From Actinoplanes derwentensis (GTDB taxonomy: Bacteria; Actinomycetota; Actinomycetes; Mycobacteriales; Micromonosporaceae), in assembly GCF_900104725.1 (NCBI RefSeq), contig NZ_LT629758.1, positions 5,656,501-5,720,500 of the forward strand: DNA of 64,000 nucleotides. The letters are read 5' to 3'. A model generated the notes under the pieces. It had not been told where the DNA came from, did not search any database, and saw only the letters and a list, made by a program, of their open reading frames with translations. Made by a program: the position numbers and the translations under genes. This document shows positions 9,697 through 18,841 of this stretch, in pieces (positions within the stretch are counted from its first letter, which is position 1; every line of letters starts with the position of its first letter).

Positions 9697-11133
9697 TTAC
9701 CGCCCCAGGTCCGGCTGGTGGTCCGCTTCGGCGAGCGCGGCCAGCAGTTCGTCACCCATCAGCGAGATCGGCGGAGCGCCCATGGTCACCACCACGTCGC
9801 CGGGACGGCTGCGGCGGATCACCTCGGCCGGCACGTCCTCCCAGTCCGGTACGAACACCTTGCGCTCGGCCGGCAGTTCGATCGCGGCGGTCAGCGCCCG
9901 GCCGCCCTCACCCGGCCCACGGGTCTCCCCCGGCCCGAACACCTCCATGCAGATCACCTCGTCGGCGACCGCGAGGCCGTCGGCCAGTTCGGCCTGCAGG
10001 TCCCGGGTGCGATAGACCCGGTACGGCTGGAAGACCACCAGCAGACGGCCGTCCCCGGCCACCTCACGCAGCGTGCGCAGGGCCGCCTTCACCGAGGTCG
10101 GGTGGTAGGCGTACTCGTCGTAGACCCGCACGCCCGCGGCGATGCCCTTGCGCTCGAACCGGCGGCGCACCCCCGGGAACGACTCCAGGGCCTCGGTCAC
10201 CTTCCGCAAGTCGATGCCGAGTTTCAGGGCGGTGAGCACGGTGGCCGCGCTGTTGAGGCCCATGTGCGTGCCGGGCAGCGCCAGCTTGAACTCACCGAGC
10301 GGTTGGCCGTGCAGTTCGGCCCGGTAGCGGACCCCGCTCGCCGACGAGGTGATGTCGAAGATCCGCAGGTCCGAGCCCTCGGATTCGCCGTACGTCCAGA
10401 CGGTCTTGCCCGCGGCCGTCAGGCCGGCGATGAGTTCCTCGGTGCCGGGACCGTCGGCACAGGTCACCACGAACCCGTCGGCCAGCGTGCCGAACTCCAG
10501 GAACCCGGCCTTCAGCGTCTCCAGGTCACCCCAGTTGTTGAGATGGTCGCCCTCGATGTTGGTGATGATCGCGACATGCGGCCGGTAGATCAGGAACGAC
10601 CGGTCGTGCTCGTCGGCCTCGGCCACGAAGTGCGGGCCGGTCCCGTGGTGCCCGTTGGACCCGGCGGCCGACATCTCGCCACCGATCACGAAGGACGGAT
10701 CCTGCCCGGCGTGCTGCAGGATCACCGTCATGATCGACGTAGTGGTGGTCTTGCCGTGGGTGCCGGCCACCGCGATGGTCTGCCGGCCGGTCATCGTCGC
10801 CGCGAGGGCCTCGGAACGGTGCAGCACCCGCAGCCCCCGGCGGCGTGCCTCGACCATCTCCACATGATCCTTCGGGATCGCCGTCGAATAGACGACCGTG
10901 TCGACGCCGTCGAGGTTGGACGCCTCATGGGCCATGTGTACCGTGCCGCCGAGAGCGCGCAGTGCCGCCAGTGCGGGCCACTCCCGCAGCTCACTGCCGG
11001 AGGTGGGTACCCCCCGGGTGAGCAGGAGCCGGGCCAGGCCGGCCATGCCGACCCCGCCGATCCCGATCAGGTGCACACTGCCCAGGTCCTCGGCGGTCGT
11101 CTCACCGGCCGGCGTCAGCTCCGCCGTGTTCAC
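9697..11133 (-). CDS. murC: UDP-N-acetylmuramate--amino acid ligase MurC
   Basis: Adds the first amino acid (L-Ala, or Gly in many Micromonosporaceae) to UDP-MurNAc in the cytoplasm. The N-terminal Rossmann motif HLIGIGGVGMAGLA, the ATP loop GTHGKTTTT (residues 124-132), and the Mur ligase central and C-terminal domains are all visible. The C-terminal motif reads YDEYAYHPTSV where DDYAHHPTEV is more common; the histidine and proline are kept. The GTG start follows GAGGGAG. Specificity for Gly versus Ala cannot be read from the sequence. Confidence 0.96.
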   Translation of the reverse strand: MNTAELTPAGETTAEDLGSVHLIGIGGVGMAGLARLLLTRGVPTSGSELREWPALAALRALGGTVHMAHEASNLDGVDTVVYSTAIPKDHVEMVEARRRGLRVLHRSEALAATMTGRQTIAVAGTHGKTTTTSIMTVILQHAGQDPSFVIGGEMSAAGSNGHHGTGPHFVAEADEHDRSFLIYRPHVAIITNIEGDHLNNWGDLETLKAGFLEFGTLADGFVVTCADGPGTEELIAGLTAAGKTVWTYGESEGSDLRIFDITSSASGVRYRAELHGQPLGEFKLALPGTHMGLNSAATVLTALKLGIDLRKVTEALESFPGVRRRFERKGIAAGVRVYDEYAYHPTSVKAALRTLREVAGDGRLLVVFQPYRVYRTRDLQAELADGLAVADEVICMEVFGPGETRGPGEGGRALTAAIELPAERKVFVPDWEDVPAEVIRRSRPGDVVVTMGAPPISLMGDELLAALAEADHQPDLGR

Positions 11134-11162
11134 AGTCTTACTCCCTCGGTAATGCGACTCAT

Positions 11163-12266
11163 TCAGTTCACGGCTTCCAATACGAAGCGCAGCAACTGCT
11201 CGTCACCATCGCGCCGGCCGTACCCGGCGGCAGCAGTGCCCATCGCGGCGAGCCGCTGCCGGTCCCGGGCCAGCGGGATGATGTTGGTCTCGATCCACTC
11301 CGGCGTCATCTCACTGTTGTCCACCAGCATGCCGCCACCGGACTCCACCACCGGCAGCGCGTTGCGCTTCTGCTCCTGATTGCTGAACGGATAGGGGACG
11401 TAGATCGCCGGCATGCCGAGCGCGGTCGTCTCGGCCACCGTGATCGCGCCGCCCCGGCACAGCATCAGGTCGGCGGCAGCGTAACCGAGCTGCATGTCCG
11501 ACAGGTAGGGCACGACGACATAGGGGACCGGCAGGTCGTTCGGCACCTCGAAGGGGTCGTTGCGCGCGCCCTGCACGTGCAGCACCTGGATGCCGGCGTG
11601 GGCGAGCCGTTTCGCCGCCCCGGCCACCGCCAGGTTGATCGTGCGGGCACCGGACGAACCGCCGGAGACGAACAACACCGGCAGGTCCGGCCGCAACCCG
11701 AAGTGGTAGAGCGCCTGCGGGCGCAGCGCCGGGCGGTCCATCCGGGTGATCGCGGTCCGCAGCGGCACCCCGACGAGCCGGGCGTTGCGCAGCACCTCGG
11801 ACTGCTCCAGCTGGTGCGGGAACCCGACGGCTAGCCGCTTGGTGAACTTCATCCCCATCCGGTTCGCGACACCCGGCGGCACGTTCACCTCGTGGATCAC
11901 GATCGGCAACTCGCGGCGCCAGGCGGCCAGGTAGGCGGGCACCGACACGTAGCCACCGAACCCGACGACCACCTCGGCCTGCACCTCGTCGATGATCTCA
12001 CCGGCCGCGGCGGCGGACTTGTACATCCGGTCCGGGGTACGCAGCAGATCGAGGTTCAGCGACCGGGGCAACTGGAACGCCGGGATCGACCGCAGGTCGT
12101 AGCCGGCCGCCGGGATCAGCTGGTTCTCCATGCCCTTCGGGCTGCCCAGCGTGGTGATCCGGATGTCCGGGAAACGGCGCCGCAGAGCATCGGCGAAGGC
12201 GAGCAGCGGATAGATGTGTCCGCCGGTCCCCCCGCCGGCGAGAACGATCGACCGCAACGGTGCCAT
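11163..12266 (-). CDS. murG: Lipid II glycosyltransferase MurG
   Basis: Peripheral membrane enzyme that transfers GlcNAc from UDP-GlcNAc to lipid I. The glycine loop GGGTGGHIYP is at residues 11-20, and the C-terminal donor-site motif GGAITVAETTALGMPAIYVPYP is near the end (visible in parts GGAITVAE and PAIYVPYP). The ATG at 12266 was chosen because AAGGAGACGG precedes it and the protein then begins as other MurGs do (367 residues); the open frame runs further upstream without homology. It follows ftsW by 50 bases. Confidence 0.96.
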   Translation of the reverse strand: MAPLRSIVLAGGGTGGHIYPLLAFADALRRRFPDIRITTLGSPKGMENQLIPAAGYDLRSIPAFQLPRSLNLDLLRTPDRMYKSAAAAGEIIDEVQAEVVVGFGGYVSVPAYLAAWRRELPIVIHEVNVPPGVANRMGMKFTKRLAVGFPHQLEQSEVLRNARLVGVPLRTAITRMDRPALRPQALYHFGLRPDLPVLFVSGGSSGARTINLAVAGAAKRLAHAGIQVLHVQGARNDPFEVPNDLPVPYVVVPYLSDMQLGYAAADLMLCRGGAITVAETTALGMPAIYVPYPFSNQEQKRNALPVVESGGGMLVDNSEMTPEWIETNIIPLARDRQRLAAMGTAAAGYGRRDGDEQLLRFVLEAVN

Positions 12267-12316
12267 GACCGTCTCCTTCCCCATCCGGCCGCCACACCCC
12301 CCACCCGTAGAGCGGA

Positions 12317-13735
12317 CTAAGAACGTCTTCTGCCAGTACCAGCGGGTGCCCGGTTCCCGGAGTCCTTCTTCTGAGCCGAGGGGCGTGCCTGTCCCGGCCG
12401 CCTCGGCGGGGGGACCGGCGGCAGCGGGGCCCACACTAGTCGTACCCATCGAGGAGTCGGACGGGCGTTCAGGGCCCGCGCCGCGTCCGGCTCCGCACGG
12501 GCGAACGACGCCAGCATGCCGATCGCCGCCATCGTCACGACGAGGGCGGTGCCACCTGCGGAGATGAACGGCAGCGGCAGTCCGGTGATGGGCAGCAGCT
12601 TCACCACGCCACCCATGTTGATCACGGCCTGGGCGACCAGCCACGTGGTGATCGCGGTGGCCGCGAGCCGGCGGAACGGGTCACCGACCCGGCGGGCGAT
12701 CCGGAAACCGGTGTACGCCAGCACCGACAGCAGCGCCAGCACCACCGTGCAGCCGATCACGCCCAGTTCCTCGGCCACGATCGCGAAGATGAAGTCGTTG
12801 CCGGCCTCCGGCACCCAGCCCCACTTCAGCGCGCTCTTGCCGAGGCCGACCCCGAACCAACCCCCTTCAAAGATCGCCGACCGGCCTTGTACGAGTTGAT
12901 AGCAGTACTGCCCGGCCGAGGTGGTCGTCTCGCAGTCCTCCAGCGGCTGCAGGAACGCGGTCATCCGCCGCCACCGGTAGTTGTCCGCACCGGCCGTGCC
13001 GGACCCGGCACCGCGGGAGGCGGCCGCGATCAGCAGTCCCACCCCGGCCAGGCCGAGCACTCCCAGCGCGCCGAACACCCGCAGCCGGACACCGGCCGCC
13101 CAGAGCAGCCCGACGATCAGCGCCAGCAGCACCAGCATGGTGCCCAGGTCGTTGTAGCCGACCAGCACGAAGAGCAGGCCGATCACCGGGAACAGCGGCA
13201 TCGCCAGCTCCCGCCAGTGACCGAGCGCCGGGCCCTTACGGGCGATCACGTCGGCACCCCACAGCACCATGCCGAGTTTGGCCAGTTCACCCGGCTGCAT
13301 GCTGACCGGGCCGAAGTAGAGCCAGTTCAGGTTGGCCTTGATCGGGCCGATCGCCGGCTTCTTGATCACCTCAGCCGAGTGCAGCACGGTGATCGCGGCG
13401 AGCAGCGCCAGCAGGATCAGGGCCACCACCAGCAGGACCCGCCCGAGCACCCGCAGGGTGACCGCGGGCAGCCGCTGACAGATCCAGAACGCGACCAGAC
13501 CGAGCAGCGCGTAGACGGCCTGACTGCTGATCTCGGTGAAGGCGTTGCCGTTCTCCGCGAACGCCTTCACCGACGTCGCCGAGAAGACCATGGTGAGCCC
13601 GATCAGCAGCAGCAGGGCACAACTGGCGATCAGCAGGTAGTACGACGACAGGGGCCGGGCCAGCACCCCGTGCACCGCGGGCAGCAGCTGCCGGCTCAGT
13701 GACGGGCGGTCCTTCTGCGTTCGGTCGTCCGCCAT
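12317..13735 (-). CDS. ftsW: SEDS peptidoglycan polymerase FtsW
   Basis: Septal peptidoglycan glycosyltransferase that works with FtsI. About ten transmembrane helices are visible, with SEDS motifs including GYNDLGTMLVLLAL, the VEEGG-like loop near FEGGWFGVGLGKSALKWG, and PFISAGGTALV near the C-terminus. The C-terminal 50 residues are basic and cytoplasmic. I place the start at ATG 13735 (472 residues); the run of six G directly before it is too close for an ideal ribosome site, and an upstream GTG would add about 13 residues. Upstream lies the collagen-like gene, not murD. Confidence 0.94.
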   Translation of the reverse strand: MADDRTQKDRPSLSRQLLPAVHGVLARPLSSYYLLIASCALLLLIGLTMVFSATSVKAFAENGNAFTEISSQAVYALLGLVAFWICQRLPAVTLRVLGRVLLVVALILLALLAAITVLHSAEVIKKPAIGPIKANLNWLYFGPVSMQPGELAKLGMVLWGADVIARKGPALGHWRELAMPLFPVIGLLFVLVGYNDLGTMLVLLALIVGLLWAAGVRLRVFGALGVLGLAGVGLLIAAASRGAGSGTAGADNYRWRRMTAFLQPLEDCETTTSAGQYCYQLVQGRSAIFEGGWFGVGLGKSALKWGWVPEAGNDFIFAIVAEELGVIGCTVVLALLSVLAYTGFRIARRVGDPFRRLAATAITTWLVAQAVINMGGVVKLLPITGLPLPFISAGGTALVVTMAAIGMLASFARAEPDAARALNARPTPRWVRLVWAPLPPVPPPRRPGQARPSAQKKDSGNRAPAGTGRRRS

Positions 13736-13846
13736 CCCCCCATCATGGTCGCCAGCCCACACGACGCCCCACACTGTCGATGGCGTGTCGCAGCGGCCTT
13801 TGTCATGTGCGACACGAAAAGCCGTCGGTACTCCCTACGGCAGGGG

Positions 13847-14722
13847 CTACCTGACGCACACGGCCCACGCCGCTGCCGGCACGGTCAGGGCGGCGGAGAA
13901 CTCCAGGACCCATCCACGGGAGTTGTCCGGATAGCTCCGGTAGGCGTAAAGCGCCCTGTCGGCGGGGTCGAGGTTGAAGCCGCCGTTCAACGCGGTGCCG
14001 GTGGTGCACGGCAGCACGAAAGTGCTCGCGCTGGTCGCCAGGCTGGTCGGCTGGAGGGTCACGGTGATACCGGGACCGGTGGGACCGACCGGGCCGGACG
14101 GTCCAGCCGGACCGGTGGGACCAGCAGGGCCCGTGGGACCGGACGGGCCGGTAGGACCCGCAGGCCCAGGAGAACCGACTGGCCCGGACGGGCCCGCGGG
14201 TCCCGGAGAGCCGACAGGACCGGACGGGCCGGCGGGCCCCGCGACTCCGGAGGGGCCGGGTGCGCCGGACGGCCCGGTAGAACCGGCCGGACCCCGGGAA
14301 CCCATCGGACCGGCGGAGCCGACCGGCCCCGCGGAACCGTTGGGGCCGCGGGAACCGGCAGGCCCCACGGACCCGGCCGGCCCTGCGGAACCGTTGGGGC
14401 CGCGGGAACCGGCGGGCCCCGGTGAACCGGCCGGCCCGGCAGGGCCTGGTTCGCCTGCCGGGCCGATGGCTCCTGGCGGACCTGCTTGGTTCCACCAGCG
14501 CAGACTCTCGCCTTTACGGCATTTCGTGGTGTCGGCGGAGACCAAGCGCAGCGCGCCGGTCTTCTTGTTGACGCACCCTTTGATCACGACCGGGGCGGCG
14601 GCCGCCCGGACCGCCAGGGGCCGGGGGCCGGGCTGGGAGCCCGCCAGCGCCGCAGTGGTGCCGGCAAGTGCCAGCATCCCCGCGGAGGTACCGATCGAGA
14701 CGAGTACAACCCGTGGAATCAC
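13847..14722 (-). CDS. Secreted collagen-like (Gly-X-Y repeat) protein
   Basis: A 291-residue exported protein. Residues 1-40 form a signal sequence. Residues 45-80 hold a small Cys pair domain ([13 protein letters not shown] ... KCRKGE ... WWNQAG) that often precedes collagen-like regions in actinobacteria. Residues 81-218 are about 46 uninterrupted Gly-X-Y triplets, rich in GPA, GPS and GPT, which should form a triple helix. The C-terminal 73 residues (219-291) contain two cysteines and a TALNGGF motif and may be a trimerising or surface domain. It lies where murD is expected, between mraY and ftsW. Function is unknown; a spore, hyphal-surface or adhesion role is only a guess. Confidence 0.85.
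   Translation of the reverse strand: MIPRVVLVSIGTSAGMLALAGTTAALAGSQPGPRPLAVRAAAAPVVIKGCVNKKTGALRLVSADTTKCRKGESLRWWNQAGPPGAIGPAGEPGPAGPAGSPGPAGSRGPNGSAGPAGSVGPAGSRGPNGSAGPVGSAGPMGSRGPAGSTGPSGAPGPSGVAGPAGPSGPVGSPGPAGPSGPVGSPGPAGPTGPSGPTGPAGPTGPAGPSGPVGPTGPGITVTLQPTSLATSASTFVLPCTTGTALNGGFNLDPADRALYAYRSYPDNSRGWVLEFSAALTVPAAAWAVCVR
14088..14480 (-). repeat. Gly-X-Y collagen coding repeat
   Basis: Nine-base periodicity (GGN-CCN-NNN triplets) with several near-identical longer blocks, for example two copies of a block coding [11 protein letters not shown]. The blocks suggest growth by unequal exchange. Confidence 0.85.
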
Positions 14723-14777
14723 CTGGTCAGCCTAGGAAGACCAGGGCCTCGCGTGAGGAGGATTCCGGTTATCGGGC

Positions 14778-15896
14778 CTAGCCCATGACCGCCAGGTGTT
14801 CGCTGTAGAACAGGCCCAGGCCGATGGCGGCGCAGATACCGGCGATGATCCAGAAGCGGACCACGATGTTGACCTCGCTCCAGCCCGCCAGTTCGAAGTG
14901 GTGCTGGAGGGGGGACATCCGGAAGACGCGCTTGCCGGTGGTCTTGAACGAGATGATCTGGATGACCACCGACATCGTGATGATGACGAACAGGCCGCCG
15001 ATGATGATCGAGAGCAGCGTGGTGCGGGTGGCCACGGCCAGGCCGCCGATCAGGCCGCCCAGCGCGAGCGCGCCGGTGTCGCCCATGAAGATCCGGGCCG
15101 GGTTGGTGTTCCACCAGAGGAAGCCGACACACGCCGCGGCGGCCGCGGCAGCGATCATCGCGATCTCCAGGGGGTCCCGGACCTGGTAGCAGTGCAGTGC
15201 GGTCTGGGAACCGGCCTCGCCCACGTAGTTGTTGTCACCGCACCAGTGCCGGTACTGCCAGAAGCCGATCAGCGAGTAGGCGCCGAGGACCAGGATGGAC
15301 GCGCCGGTGGCGAGGCCGTCGAGGCCGTCGGTGAGGTTCACGCCGTTGGACATCGCCATGATCACGAAGACGAAGACCATGACCGAGCCGACCTTGCCTA
15401 CGTTCAGCCAGTCCACGTCCCGGATGAAGGAGATGTTCTCGCTGACGACGGTCTGGCCGTTGGTGCTCGGGAAGTTGAGCGCGGCGATACCGAAGGCGGT
15501 GCCGATCAGCAGCTGGCCGAGGAGCTTGCCCTTGGCGCTGAGACCGTCCGAGTTCTTCTTGCGGACCTTCAGGAAGTCGTCCAGGAAGCCGACCGCGCCA
15601 CAGAACACGAAGAGACCGAGCAGGACCAGGGCGGTCATGGTCGGCTTCTCCTGGGCGATCTGCCGGTCCGGCAGGGTGGTCAGCGCCAGGTGCCCGGCCA
15701 CGTACGCGAAGACCGTGGCGATGATGAACGCCACGCCGCCCATCGTGGGGGTGCCCCGCTTGCCCATGTGGGTCTGCGGGCCGATGGTACGGATCGGCTG
15801 TCCGGCCTTGAGGGCAGAGAAGACCTTGATCGCGATCGGGGTGCCGAACAGCGAGATGAGAAAGGCGACCGCGGCCGCGACGATTACTGCCCTCAC
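14778..15896 (-). CDS. mraY: Phospho-N-acetylmuramoyl-pentapeptide transferase MraY
   Basis: Integral membrane enzyme that forms lipid I from UDP-MurNAc-pentapeptide and undecaprenyl phosphate. Ten hydrophobic helices are predictable. The Mg-binding and catalytic motifs [20 protein letters not shown] and the [10 protein letters not shown] loop near the C-terminus are intact. The ATG follows murF by four bases. The 372-residue length is normal. The gene after it should be murD but is the collagen-like gene, 55 bases away. Confidence 0.97.
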   Translation of the reverse strand: MRAVIVAAAVAFLISLFGTPIAIKVFSALKAGQPIRTIGPQTHMGKRGTPTMGGVAFIIATVFAYVAGHLALTTLPDRQIAQEKPTMTALVLLGLFVFCGAVGFLDDFLKVRKKNSDGLSAKGKLLGQLLIGTAFGIAALNFPSTNGQTVVSENISFIRDVDWLNVGKVGSVMVFVFVIMAMSNGVNLTDGLDGLATGASILVLGAYSLIGFWQYRHWCGDNNYVGEAGSQTALHCYQVRDPLEIAMIAAAAAAACVGFLWWNTNPARIFMGDTGALALGGLIGGLAVATRTTLLSIIIGGLFVIITMSVVIQIISFKTTGKRVFRMSPLQHHFELAGWSEVNIVVRFWIIAGICAAIGLGLFYSEHLAVMG

Positions 15897-15900
15897 GGGC

Positions 15901-17283
15901 TCAGACCTCCTCGGAACGCCGCAGCCAGTCGGCGACGTCCCACGTGCGGTAGCGGGAACCCTTGACCAGCACGACGTCGTCGGCGCGCAGGTCGGCTTGC
16001 AGGATCTCGATGGCGCCGGCCTGGTCGGCGGCGAATCGGGCGGTACCCGTCCAGTCCGGCACGCCGGCGGCGCCGTCCAGGATGGGGCGGGCGTTCTCGG
16101 CGACCGCGATCAGCCGGTCCACGCCCAGTTCGGCGGCGAGCCGCCCGACTTCGGCGTGCCCGCTCGTCTCGTGTTCGCCGAGCTCGGCCATGTAGCCGAG
16201 CACGGCGATGGTGCGGCGTTGCGAACCCATCGCGGCCAGCGCTCGCAGCGCGGCGGCGGTCGACGACGGGTTGGCGTTGTAGGAATCGTCGATGAGGACG
16301 ACCCCGTCGGGGCGGGTGACGACCTCCATCCGGCGACCGGACACGATGCCGATCTCACCGAGCGCGACGACCAGGTCGTCGAACTCCAGTCCGGCGGCCA
16401 GTGCCACCGCGGCGGCGGCGAGAGAGTTCGCCACCTGGTGTTCACCGGCTGCCGCGAGCTGGACCCGGCCGGACTTCTCGCCGGAGATCAGAGAATATGA
16501 GGCTTTTCCGTAGTTATCAACATCCACATCCGTAGCGCGCAGCGACGCGGTCTCGGCCCGGCCGGTCAGGACCACCGACGCGGCGGTACGCGAGACCATC
16601 GCCGCCACCCGCGGGTCGTCCGCGTTCAGGACCGCGACCCCGGACTCCGCCAGCGCCTCGACCATCTCGCCCTTGGCCTGCGCGATCACGTCCACCGAGC
16701 CGAACTCACCGATGTGCGCGACACCCACGTTCAGCACCACGCCGATCGACGGCCGGGCGATCTCGGTCAGGTACCGGACGTGCCCCGGCCGGCGGGCGCC
16801 CATCTCCAGCACCAGGAACCGGGTCTCCTCGGTCGCCTGGAGCACGGTGTACGGGAACCCCAGCTCGTTGTTGAGCGAACCGGGCAGCGCCACGGTGGGG
16901 CCGAGCCGGGACAGCAACTGCCCGATGTAGTCCTTGGTCGTGGTCTTGCCGGACGAGCCGGTCACCCCGACCACGGTCAGCTTGTCCAGCCGGGACACCA
17001 CCGCCCGGGCCAGCACGGCCAGCGCGGCGAGCATGTCGTCCTCGATGACCACGCCGGGAAACTCGGTCTCCCGGGTGCTGAGAACAGCGGCCGCGCCCGC
17101 CGCCACGGCGGTACCGGCGAAGTCGTGGCCGTCCACCTTCTCCCCAGGGAACGCCACGAACAGCCCACCCGGGCCGATCTTGCGAGAGTCGTACTCGACA
17201 CCACCGGTCACCTGAACGGAGGCGTCGCCGACGACGCGGCCACCGGTGATCGTGGCGATCTCACCCAGAGTGAGAGGGATCAT
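15901..17283 (-). CDS. murF: UDP-MurNAc-tripeptide--D-Ala-D-Ala ligase MurF
   Basis: Adds D-Ala-D-Ala to the UDP-MurNAc-tripeptide. The ATP loop GSSGKTTTK is at residues 109-117, and the central-domain motifs ([20 protein letters not shown]) and C-terminal motif [10 protein letters not shown] are present. Length is 460 residues. Its start overlaps the murE stop by four bases (ATGA), and mraY starts four bases after its end, showing tight coupling. Confidence 0.97.
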   Translation of the reverse strand: MIPLTLGEIATITGGRVVGDASVQVTGGVEYDSRKIGPGGLFVAFPGEKVDGHDFAGTAVAAGAAAVLSTRETEFPGVVIEDDMLAALAVLARAVVSRLDKLTVVGVTGSSGKTTTKDYIGQLLSRLGPTVALPGSLNNELGFPYTVLQATEETRFLVLEMGARRPGHVRYLTEIARPSIGVVLNVGVAHIGEFGSVDVIAQAKGEMVEALAESGVAVLNADDPRVAAMVSRTAASVVLTGRAETASLRATDVDVDNYGKASYSLISGEKSGRVQLAAAGEHQVANSLAAAAVALAAGLEFDDLVVALGEIGIVSGRRMEVVTRPDGVVLIDDSYNANPSSTAAALRALAAMGSQRRTIAVLGYMAELGEHETSGHAEVGRLAAELGVDRLIAVAENARPILDGAAGVPDWTGTARFAADQAGAIEILQADLRADDVVLVKGSRYRTWDVADWLRRSEEV

Positions 17284-18785
17284 GCTCGAGCCTCCAGTGC
17301 GGCGGACAGTTCGATACGGTCGTCGAACGGCAGCACTTCGCCGTTGACCTCCTGGCCCTGCTCATTGCCCTTGCCGAGCACGGCGATGACGTCACCCGCC
17401 GAGGCCATCCGGACGGCCTCGGCGATCGCCGCCCGCCGGCCCGCGACCTCGATCACCTTGGCCGCGGAGTGGGCGGCCTCGGCTCCGGCGCGCACGCCCG
17501 ATCGTACGAAAGCGGGGTCCTCGGTCCTGGGGTTGTCGTCCGTGACGATCACCAGGTCGGAACCGTGCGCCGCGGCCTCGCCCATCAGCGGCCGTTTGCC
17601 CTGGTCCCGGTCGCCGCCGGCGCCGAGCACGCAGATCAGCCGCCCGCCGCGGGTGTCGGCCAGGCCACGCAGCGCGGCGAGTGCCGCCACGATCGCGTTG
17701 GGCTTGTGCGCGTAGTCGACCACCCCGAGGACCTCGCCGGCCGCCTCGACCTGCTCCAGCCGGCCGGGTACGCCGCGGCAGGCCGCGATGCCCGCGCCGG
17801 CGACCCGGGCGTCCACTCCGGCCGCGACCAGCAGCGCCAGCGCGAGCAGCGCGTTCGCCACGTTGTGCAGGCCGGGCAGGGCGACGCCGGTCTCGACGGT
17901 CAGCCCGTCCGGCCCGTGCGCGGTGAAGGTCTGCCCGAAATCGGACGGCTGGATGCCGGTGGCCCACCAGGTCGCGTCCGGCGAACCGGAGGCCGAGTAG
18001 GTGATCGTCGCCGGTCGCCGCAACGGCAGCAGCGCCGGATCGTCGAAGTTGAGCACCTCGGCAGCCGACCGGCCGTCGAAGAGCCGGGCCTTGGCCTCGA
18101 AGTAGTCCTCCGAGGTCGGGTGGAAGTCCAGGTGGTCCTGGCCGAAGTTGGTGTAGCCGCCGGCCGCGAACCGGATGCCGTCGGCCCGGCCCATCACCAG
18201 CGCGTGGCTGGAGACCTCCATGACGACCGCCTCGACGCCACGCTCGACGCCATTGGCGAGGATCGCCTGCAGGTCGGTGGCCTCCGGGGTGGTGCGCACG
18301 CTCTTGACCACCAGGTCACCGAGCCGCGTCTCCACCGTGCCGACCAGGCCGGTGACTTTCCCGGCGGCCCGCAGCCCGGCCTCGACCAGGTAGGACGTGG
18401 AGGTCTTCCCGGCCGTCCCGGTGACCCCGATCATGGTGAGCCGCCGCGACGGATCGCCGTAGATCGCCGCCGCCGCCGCGCCGAGCACCGCGCGCGGATC
18501 GTCGGCCACCAGCACCGGCAGCCCGGCGGCGAGCGCGCGATCACGCCCGGCCGGATCGGTCAGGACGGCCACCGCGCCGGAGCGGGCGGCGTCCGCGGTG
18601 AACTCCGCGCCGTGCCGGTTCGCACCGGGCAGGGCGGCATAGAGATCACCCGGACGGACTTCTCGACTGCTGTGTGTTACACCGGTGACCGGGACGTCAC
18701 CGCCGGTCAGATCTGCCGGTAGCAGCTCCGCGAGCCGTGCCAACAGGCAAGGGCCAACGGTCTCGGGACGTGGAATGCCGGACAC
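17280..18785 (-). CDS. murE: UDP-MurNAc-dipeptide--diaminopimelate ligase MurE
   Basis: Adds diaminopimelate to UDP-MurNAc-dipeptide. The ATP loop GTAGKTST is at residues 123-130. The TDDNPRTED stretch contains the DNPR motif that selects diaminopimelate rather than lysine, as expected for an actinomycete. The C-terminal GKGNEQGQEV motif is present. Length 501 residues is normal. It overlaps murF by four bases and follows ftsI by 56 bases. Confidence 0.97.
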   Translation of the reverse strand: MSGIPRPETVGPCLLARLAELLPADLTGGDVPVTGVTHSSREVRPGDLYAALPGANRHGAEFTADAARSGAVAVLTDPAGRDRALAAGLPVLVADDPRAVLGAAAAAIYGDPSRRLTMIGVTGTAGKTSTSYLVEAGLRAAGKVTGLVGTVETRLGDLVVKSVRTTPEATDLQAILANGVERGVEAVVMEVSSHALVMGRADGIRFAAGGYTNFGQDHLDFHPTSEDYFEAKARLFDGRSAAEVLNFDDPALLPLRRPATITYSASGSPDATWWATGIQPSDFGQTFTAHGPDGLTVETGVALPGLHNVANALLALALLVAAGVDARVAGAGIAACRGVPGRLEQVEAAGEVLGVVDYAHKPNAIVAALAALRGLADTRGGRLICVLGAGGDRDQGKRPLMGEAAAHGSDLVIVTDDNPRTEDPAFVRSGVRAGAEAAHSAAKVIEVAGRRAAIAEAVRMASAGDVIAVLGKGNEQGQEVNGEVLPFDDRIELSAALEARA

Positions 18786-18841
18786 GGCGTCAGACCCTAC
18801 CCCGTCCCTGGGAGTGTGCTGTCAACGCCATGCGACCGGTG

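Noticed and set aside
13745..14735. Plus-strand Gly/Pro/Arg-rich frames opposite the collagen-like gene
   Set aside because: The reverse complement of GGN-CCN repeats also yields Gly/Pro codons; only the minus frame has signal peptide, Cys domains and strict Gly-X-Y.
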